DNA of 64,000 bases from Azolla pinnata (lineage: Eukaryota > Streptophyta > Polypodiopsida > Salviniales > Salviniaceae): NCBI GenBank assembly GCA_037176905.1, contig JBBBWG010017667.1, positions 1 to 64,000 on the forward strand, given 5' to 3'. The notes under the pieces are model-generated. The model saw only the letters and a program-made list of their open reading frames with translations. It was not told the DNA's origin and did not search any database. The position numbers were made by a program, and so were the translations under genes. How positions within the stretch are numbered: the stretch's first letter is position 1; each line of letters begins with the position of its first letter. Positions 48,993 through 64,000 of the stretch are shown in pieces.

Positions 48993-51900
48993 ATGGCCCA
49001 TCATCATACCCAGGTCATGCCCGCCTCCGATCGGCCGCCTCCCTTGGAATCCATCGCCGAAACCGAAGAAGACGGAGATCACCCGACTAAGAAGAAGGGC
49101 CACAAGGTCGGCGGCGCCATGCGGAGACTCAAGTCCTCCTTCACGGCTAGGAGACCGTCCTTTAGGAGAGCTCATTCCATTGTGATCAAGGATTTGCAAT
49201 GCCCCGAGGAGCAAGCCCTTGTTGACGACTTTCGCGCACAATTACTTGGGGAAGCTCTGCTCCCTGAAAAGCTCAACGATTACCATACTCTCTTAAGGTA
49301 ATTCCTATTCATGGTTTTAAAAAGCTCATCTTCCGAGTCATCTATTGGAAATCACCACATTTCGTGATCAAAGAACTGCAACAGAAAAACACTTGCATTC
49401 ACGGTTTAATTGAGAACTTTATTTCATGGAACACGAGCCTCCTTCTCATTGTTAAAAAGACCAAATAGCACTCAACCCTCTTGGGCTTGCAAAAACTTGC
49501 TTTTATGAGTTTGAAGTACTTTTTGCCATGGCTGCAAAAGATCGTTACATGGTTCAAACACAATAGCTGTTCACACTTGGGTTCCTCTAGACGTAACTAG
49601 TGCTATTGTACTTCAATCACAAGATTTGGTGAATTTTTAACTAATAGAAAAAACCTTATTTCTTGTAAAACAAATAAAAATAAAAACCTACTTCGAAAAT
49701 TGTCACATTCATGATGAGATTTGCACCCTGTGACTTTTGAGTATGTTTACTTTTGCATCTCTTTGGAGAAGTTTCATAGTGCTGAAAATTATGTTCATGT
49801 CACTCTTATTTTTCTTTTGTATTCTCTGATAATATGTATTATCAACCAAATTAACATTATGAAGTTGGAACTTTATGTAAATAACATAGGTTTGTTAAGG
49901 CTCGGAAGTTTGATCTACAGAAAGCTAAAGTTATGTGGAGAGACATGTTACGGTGGAGGGAAGAATTCCATACTGACAAGCTTGCTGAAGTGAGCTACAA
50001 ATTCATATACACATGTGGTCTTCATTGTAAACATAGAACTTATGTGTGTGATAAAAGTGTTAATGGATTATGTATCAGCTAAGATTTCCACTCTATTGAC
50101 TATTTTATGCTAAACTACTTGTATGCCCTGTGAGTTTACTTAGGGTACTAGGCATGTTTCAAAGTTACCACTATACCCTTGGAAAGTAAACAAGGTATAA
50201 AATCTGTGTATTAAATAAATACCAAATCCGACACGCCAAAATATTCACAGTGCCAGTACATACAACCACAGTATATAGTGATGATTACAGTCCATAGTCA
50301 TGATAGAGGTAACCAGTGAGTGATTAAGGAGAACGTTAGTGGTTGATTAAGGGCGTGATTAATAATGAACAGAGAAACTGTGAGATTGTTGAGCTCAACT
50401 ATGGATCATCGAACCTTATTTCAGATGATCTTATAGTGATGGCTACGGTACATGTTTTGTGTTTGATTATACCGATCACACTTGATTATGTATTGCCATC
50501 TCTTCTTCTTTTTGTTGGTACCAATGTAAAAATTGCAGAGCTTATTTGGTGAAATTCACCTAGTTTGGTGCAATTGTCAGAGGATCAAGTGGATTTGTGT
50601 GAGTAGCTTAGTAAGGGTTGGGGTTGTTAGTTGGTTCCATGGGGAAGGCATGCCCTTCCATCTCTCTGGGAAAGTGCCAATTTTCAGTTGTGCATTGGGA
50701 TGCTGAAGATTTGAAATTGGGCTAGGATTAGGGACCCAATACTCTACGTTGGGTTGGAACAAGATATCACTTTTACAGCGATATCCCTCTTGCTTTTTTT
50801 GTAGAGATGTTGGTAATGATGTTTCGAGAACTATGTGTAGACTAGATTGATAAAACTTGGCACGTACGACCATTTTGGAATTTTGGTGTGTGGGGTGTTC
50901 TGGTACTACGTTTAGCATTTTGTGTGCAGGTTTAATTTATACCATGCATTCGTTTGAATGAGGGGAATTCTGGTTTAAGGACTTATACCTTACTTGAAGA
51001 ATAAAGACCGCTTATATCTATTTAGTGAGTTATATGCATTTTAAGCTCTAGTATGATGTTATAGTATATTAGAGAACACAAACTTTTCATTACTAGATAT
51101 GGATTTTTTAAACATTTAAAGGGGAACAGTAAGTTGGTAGAACTATTAGAAAGTATAGAGCTTGATCTGCTTACTCTTTTTACTATGTCTTTAATTTTTA
51201 CTCCAATGAATGTGCTATTTTCAGGAATTTCACTTTGATGAGCTAGTTGAAGTGAAAAAACGTTATCCCCATGGCTTCCATGGCGTTGACAGAGAAGGAA
51301 GGCCTGTGTACATTGAGAGATTAGGGAAAGTTGACCCGCAGGAAGTTTTGCAGGTCACCACATTGGATAGGTTCCTGAAATATCATGTCTCAGAGTTTGA
51401 GAACACTTTAAGCACAAAGTTTCCAGCATGTTCAATTGCAGCAAAAAGGCATATAGATTCAACTACCACTATTCTTGATGTTGCTGGTGTGGTAATTGGT
51501 TTCTTGCTCCTTTATTTCCTTCATATTAGGTTCGATGTTAACATGAATTTATCTGTTTCAGGCAATGGTTAAAAAATGAAGTAATTATTCACAGATACTG
51601 ACTCTACAGATCGATAGGATTTGCAAGTAATAAACATTATACTCTGGTTTCCTAGAATGAATTATGTGATTGACAATAAATCTTGTAAGGTGATTTTATT
51701 TCTCATTCGTCATATATTGTTTTCTCTGATACTCAGAGAACTGTGAAATCTGATGAAAGGGTTGTTCAGAGTCATTATGAGTGTAATAGGATTCTCTATT
51801 GAAGTGTCTTTGTGCTATGCTTTTAATGTTTGTAGGGGATGAAAAACTTTACCAAAAATGCTCGGGACCTTATGCTGGGCATCCAAAAAATTGATGCAAA

Positions 51901-54900
51901 TAATTATCCAGAGGTAACTTTTCTCGTTTTCCTTATCCAGCAGATTGAAGCTCGTTTAGAAAGTGTTTCGTCTGTTGTTTAGACTCATCGGTAAAAGAAC
52001 ACATCCGGAAATCGTAATAAATGAAATGATTCTATTTTGAGTCTTTTCAAAGTGTAGATTTACATTTAAGCTTGTTCATTGATAACGTGAATGTCACCCA
52101 CAGTAGCGGTAATAATTTTTCTCAGAGAACAGAAGAGACGGAGAGTTCATGATTTTTTTACCTGAGTCTGAAAAATGGATATGCTCGTCTTTTCAGTTTA
52201 AATACGTGAACACAATGGGGAGCACTACTTTATCAGATTTGAACTATTTATACATATTCATTCCTTGCAACGAATCAAATTGCCCATGGACTTTACGATT
52301 TCTTTAACATGATCCTTGGTGATTGGTCAAATAGTGTATGAACATGATACTTGTGGATACTAGGAAGCTATTTGGTAACTAGTGTTACTATGCTATGCTC
52401 TGTCAAGCTAGTGCTTTACGTAAATCAATCTATTGGAGCTACAAGAGGGTCCAAGTTTTCTACTCCATACAGAAAATGTGCCACCAGTTTTACAATGAAT
52501 TTTTCGCATGCTTCCAGAATGTCTGTGCTGCAGCTAGAAGCACATTGTTTGATGAATGTTGTTGGCCATAGGACATAAAAACTAGCCATTCTCTTCTCCA
52601 ATAATTGATCTAAAAGCTATAGATTGACAAAGTATGTCAGACATAAGTAGATAATATTTCCAGCACCTGCAGTTGGAGTATTACATCTGCTGCATATGGT
52701 TTGTGTGCATTGATGGACTCGGTTTTGACTGCTGGGTTTTTCAGCTGGGTTTTCCAGGCCAGATTTCAACACAGTAAGTTTGAAGTATGTGAGATTGTGC
52801 AGATCATTCTGATGAACTTCAGTATGGGGAGATAGGAGAATGTGCTGCTATCTGTAATCTAAGAGACCTCATGTTATATCAATTCTATTAGACTGGCTTG
52901 GACTCATGATGATTAATTCTAAAATTCACGTTTATAAAGAAACTATACCCCATTGTGTGGCAGCCTTCTCCTCCCAAGGGAAGGTCAGAGTTCTGACAAT
53001 GTCAGATATATTTCCATATTTTCTTTGTAGAAGTTTATTTATCTTTATCCTTCTTTGGGTTTATTATCACACAGACAATATGACTTTGACATGTACTCTA
53101 TGTTTCATCTCATTGGAGATTTACGCCCTTTAAAAGATGCTGATGGCCTGTTCTACTTTTGGCACAGACTCTTCATCAACTGTTCATCATTAATGCAAGT
53201 GCTAGTTTCAGACTATTATGGAGTACAATAAAATCATTTCTAGATCCCACGACAGCATCCAAAATTCATGTGAGTGTCCAAGATTTCTTTTTTCTTGTGT
53301 TTTCTTTTCTAATAACTATTTAGAACAATGGATGGAATCAGTATTCTTGATATTTTTTCTGTATTCTTCGTAAACACTTATGAGAGGGACTTCATGGCTA
53401 GGGCCATTAGTAAATTGTGTTGTTCAAAAGAAAGCCGAGAGCATAAGCTTGTGGATAAGCTTTAAAATTCTCAATTTATGAAAGTTTTGGACAATTGAAC
53501 AATTGAAGTGCAGTGTTTAAATTGCCAAGGTAAACCATGAAAGAGACAATCTTCTTAAGATTTTCTTGATGTCATGTTTCTGTCATCCAAACAGTATGAA
53601 AGTTAGAAACACGGAACTGAAGTTAAAAGGAGTGACGCATAAGAAATTATTCGATATTTTCAAACATTTTTCTGGATTTTCGGAGTTGATCAAATTTCTA
53701 GATATTGTCTCTGAGGCCTGTTGTCATAGCAGCATTTCGGATGGAGTACAAACGTCATTTTATGGTCATCCGTTCAAATTGTGATTATTCTAGTTTTATG
53801 AAAAGTCTACTTTACAACTATGTATTGGCCTGATTAACACAGCTTTGTTTTGGTAATGTTTTTTTATTGGTTTACTTTACAGGTTATTGGACCTAAATAC
53901 CACAACAAGATCTTGGAATTTATCGATGCAAGGTAAGCCCCATTTAAATTCTCACCTTGAGGCAGGAGATGCAAAGGTAATCTCCGACTTCATTTTTTGA
54001 ATCCTTATAAGATATGGTCTTGCAGTAATTTACCAGACTTTTTTGGAGGAATGTGTAGCTGTGTAGAACAAGGAGGCTGCCTGTATTCCGATAGAGGTCC
54101 TTGGAAGGATCCCGAAATTATGAAAGTAAAAAAGTTAAATCTAGATATACACTATTGAAAGAAGCTAAATTGTTGAATTATCCAAATTCATTGATGCTGT
54201 TATGCAATTTTCAGCGAGTACATGATGGATACATCCAGGGCGCTCTAAAAGTAATAACAAGAACTGAAAGCACAATAGAGCATGTAATCACATTTTATTC
54301 CTTTTATTGAAAATCCTGTTTATTCTGTGTCACAGCAAGTTCTATGTCACAGTATGTATCTCAATATGATCTGCTGTTTCTCTTATCTGTCGTAATTGTG
54401 TTGTGCAAATGTTTCTTGTTTCGTTAAGGACCCAGAGGACAATCTCACGCCGTCTACACCTCATAAAACTTTTGGAGAAAACTCAGAATGCTCCCCTGAA
54501 AACTTGATCAATGAAATTGATAATGTGAAGGTAAATTCAATGGTGACCTGGACATTAAGTATATAAAAAAACATTTCGCCTTCCAACTTCACTCTTTTGT
54601 TCTTCTCCAGATCAACAAGACTACTGATAACACCGTTATTTCCGATTTAGATGAATCTGTTGTGATTACTGAGACGAGTTGTACATTGAAGAAAGCTCCT
54701 GAGAGCTTTGAACAAGAAAGTGCTGGTAAAATTCTTCAAAATTACACAACTATCCGCTTATTTATTAGTATATTCACCGATCTTTATGATGCATGGTTTT
54801 CTGTTAATAACAACTAAGATCTTAATCTTTGTTCATGCAGCTGAACCCATTTTAAGCATTAGATCTCCACAGAGGTTTACATTCATTATTACTAGTCTAA

Positions 54901-55799
54901 TTTATTATATAAATAAATTAGTCAATGTCTTTCTACTATTTCATCAAAGGCATCTCATTATGATAATGAGACCTGGTACGCTGAAAGAGTCTGATGATTC
55001 ATTGCAATCTTGCAAGAAGCCTGAAACCCCAGATATGCTGGAGGAGCGTGTAATTTCTATTGAGAAAAATATTAAAGAGCTCTACCAACTAATATCAGGT
55101 TTACAATCTCACGTAGAACAAAATGTATGCCAGGATCAGCTAAGAGCTTTGGAAGTTGATCTAGTTGAAAACCGTGAGGTGATATTCTTAAACTAACACA
55201 CTTCTGTGATATCTCGTGATTAATTAAAGCATTCTGAATTCTTGTGTTAATTAGTTTTCTATTGCTCTATTTTTCTTGATTAGTGAGCCTGCCATTATTT
55301 GGCGAGGAATAGCTAAATTGCCTTTCCTTTTTGTAATAGCCTCAAGATTAATCACAAAATGATTTTGTCTTATTATATTTTATACATTTAGTATTAGACC
55401 TATGTATATGAATTATCTAGGTGAAGATATATTGAGTCTGTTGTCTCTGCATAACGTTGATTTCAATTTATGATATAGAATCTGAAGAAAGTCATGGAAA
55501 GGCAAGAAGAGTTTTTACAACAATTCAATTCTTTGCAAATAAGGGAAACGGTATGTTCTCCAAACCAGTATTTAGGATTTCTATGACATTATACCTTTTC
55601 AATTATCCATCCTCATGCTTAGGATGTTCAATGTGCTCCAGAAAACTTAAATAGAGGTCTAGAATGCTTGGAATTTTGTTTTGTGTCAGTGCACTTCCAT
55701 TTTTGGTGGACCACAGACAAAAAACAAGTCGTGGAGAGATTTGTGGATGGGCAGTGTGTATTTAACGTTGGTCTTGAATATTCCAACCAGATGTCTTAG
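48993..55799 (+). CDS. SFH: Sec14-like phosphatidylinositol transfer protein (SFH type), 14 exons, 599 aa
   Basis: Exons: 48993-49297, 49890-49989, 51225-51491, 51836-51913, 53168-53269, 53883-53932, 54026-54125, 54215-54283, 54429-54530, 54611-54725, 54841-54874, 54950-55178, 55479-55550, 55623-55799. They sum to 1800 nt in frame. After a basic N-terminal region ([20 protein letters not shown]) comes a CRAL-TRIO N part ([17 protein letters not shown]), then the Sec14 lipid-binding fold: [81 protein letters not shown]. The C-terminal part from about 500 is predicted coiled coil ([20 protein letters not shown]), as in SFH proteins. These proteins present or transfer phosphoinositides at membranes. 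The last exon (59 codons) is accepted from its phase and acceptor only. The canonical GPGF of the lipid pocket reads SASF here. Confidence 0.92.
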
Positions 55800-57626
55800 C
55801 TTTATGGTTATTCTAGTCTAGAATATAAATGGGTATTCATGTGAATGATTGTAGACTTCCTCTCGAGCTGCTTAGTGTACATGTTAAATCTGTCTAGCAT
55901 GCAGCCCATCATTCCATATGACATGAATGCCCTTTATAGTGAATGGCCTTGGAAATCATGACCATTCCCCGTGAAGGTACCATATCTTCTGATGTAGAAA
56001 TGTGTTTGATGTGTGATGATTTGGCATTGCTTAGTGCTTCAGAATGAAGAGAGAAGGAAATGTTGAGCCTTTTTCTTTCATCTCAACGGTTTAGAACTAG
56101 ATGTAGCTTTGTTTGTAAAGCTTTTTTGGCAGAGTCAGAATCGTGGTAGCTCAGTGGCCATGCTGGTGTATTTGCATAAAAATTTGCCTTGCCGTTATGT
56201 TGATGAGAGAGTGAGTGCAAGCTTTATGATAGAGAGACAGAAAGGGTATTCTATACACAGAGAAAATCATCATGGTGCTTCTGCGGGCAGTAAGGAGTGA
56301 ATTGAAGATCTTGTCTATTAGGAATCTGTAGCCTGACCAAAATGGGGAGCTTGCAAATAATGGCATTCCATGTGGAGTAGGCCTGGATCCAAATGTCATT
56401 ATTTGGCGGTTTTGTTGATATTGTACCAGTATGAAATTCTTTTATTCAATCTGGAAATAATACAAGCAATGCACTCCATCACTAAAGAGAACTGTGAGCT
56501 TTCATTTTGGAGGTTGAAAGGTGCAGCTCAGAGATGTGTATAATAGCGCTTTTGAGTGGTGGATATTCTGACACAGAATTTACTCGGTCTTCAAAACGAC
56601 TTCCGATGGACTGAATAATTCTGAAAAATTGTAGAATAAGTTTGTTACCTGTGGAGGCATGGTGTGCTAATCTAAATTTATCATTCTTTTCACTGTTGTC
56701 AAACAGATTTCACTCCACTTACATTCTGTACTTATCCTTTCCAAGAGAAAGACCTATTCAATCTTATCTAGTTTTACAAGATTGGAAGTTTTGCAATTAT
56801 TCTTTTGTGGAGAGAAAAATTATAAACATGCTATCAAGGTATTTGGGCATGATTATTGGTGTTATATGATGTTCAAGCATGTGAAAGAGTGGATTTAGTG
56901 ATGTGAAGTAGGGATGTAGGAACAATGTATGCTCGGCATTTTATTTGTGAATGCCAATGAAATGGGCCATTCATCCGGTCATAATGCTCTAGCAATGAAT
57001 GCCTTGGTCAATGGAACATCTGGTTTCAGCTCAAGAAGATGGAGCTGGTTGTTTGTTGATTGATCACTTGAATGTAGCACATCTTATGAATAATCAGTTG
57101 AGTCTTGCAAATGTTTTTCATTGAGCATTTTCAAGCAAGATGGGCCATGGCAAATGGAAGAATAGTTAATGCGAATGTGTCGGGCTCTCCTCAATAGCAA
57201 AACACAAATCTTCGGGCTCTCCTCAATTGCAAAACACAAAGCTCTCCATTGATTGTCATTCCTTGATCCAATCATGCGTGGTAAAACGGAATCGAAATCG
57301 GAACGATCATTTGGAGATTGCACGAGTGTTGATTTAGATGGATTTTCCATTGAGAGAGAGCGAATGGAAAATTGATGTGAAAAGCTAAACAAAGATCGAT
57401 GCCAAAAAAAAAAGCTGACCCAAATTCTGGAGCTTCAAATCCATTTCTATTTGATCGACGAGAAAAGCTCAGCAAAGATCGATGCAAAAGAAAAAAAACT
57501 GACCCAAATTCTGGAGCTGCAAATCCAGTTCTATTTGATCAAATCCAAAAGTAGAAGCACAAGAAATGAATGAATAAATGAGAAGAAGAAGTGAGCCTTG
57601 TTTTTCTATCAGTTTTTCCCGCGTTC

Positions 57627-57657
<31 letters not shown>

Positions 57658-57723
57658 CTTTTGCTGCTGCTGCTGCTGCGTTCTTCCTCGCACATCCTTT
57701 CTCTGTTTGCTTGCTTCTGCGCC
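55800..57723. other. Sec14 3' region and SMC3 leader
   Basis: No further gene is recognised. Probable Sec14 3' UTR comes first, and short duplications lie near 57180-57240 and 57384-57550. The last 120 bases before SMC3 carry CTT (57630-57658) and CTG (57662-57679) runs, probably in its 5' UTR. Confidence 0.5.
57384..57550. repeat. 83-bp tandem duplication upstream of SMC3
   Basis: Units begin at 57384 and 57467 with 'gct(a/c)a(a/g)caaagatcgatgc' and share 'ctgacccaaattctggagct' and 'tctatttgatc'. A separate 35-bp duplication ('cgggctctcctcaat...gcaaaacacaaa') lies just before, at about 57180-57240. Confidence 0.85.

Positions 57724-64000
<6,277 letters not shown>

Overview
This is plant nuclear DNA. 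It carries intron-rich genes of standard land-plant families: a Ran GTPase, a SYP81-type syntaxin, a CNGC19/20-type channel, an SBP-box factor, a PLS-class PPR protein, a Sec14-like protein and SMC3. Introns are often 0.5-1.3 kb, intergenic DNA is AT-rich and full of microsatellites, and I see no intact transposon. The PPR protein style and the lineage-specific SBP protein suggest a seed-free vascular plant, most likely a fern. That placement is inference, not proof.

Layout from left to right. A Ran gene (+, 2056-5883) has a telo-box upstream and an ATG that is followed directly by an intron. An ER-type Qa-SNARE, SYP81 (+, 8474-12934), converges on a clade-IVa CNGC (-, 13740 to at least 22981), whose S2-S3 exons and N-terminus I could not fully resolve. 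From about 25 to 32.5 kb no gene is recognised. From 27 kb this stretch becomes an island of microsatellites, and it runs into an SBP-box gene of the SPL8/LG1 type (+, 32557-38897). That gene predicts a 1582-residue protein made mostly of His, Gln, Ser, Asp and Ala runs. After 4.7 kb of repeat-rich spacer comes a PPR gene (-, 43625-46159) whose C-terminus is lost by an apparent frameshift. A divergent Sec14-like gene follows (+, 48993-55799), and then the first 18 exons of SMC3 (+, 57724 to the window end), which include a GC-AG intron and a U12-type AT-AC donor.

The genes do not form a pathway; they are independent housekeeping or regulatory loci. The unifying oddity is DNA-level. At least thirteen separate medium-length tandem duplications (units about 40-250 bp, 2-5 copies) lie in introns and spacers. 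Trinucleotide expansions run through both non-coding DNA and the SBP coding exons. Telomere-like repeats occur in an intron, in a 3' flank and, as hexamers, inside the SBP reading frame. I found no evidence of a new defence, mobile or biosynthetic system.
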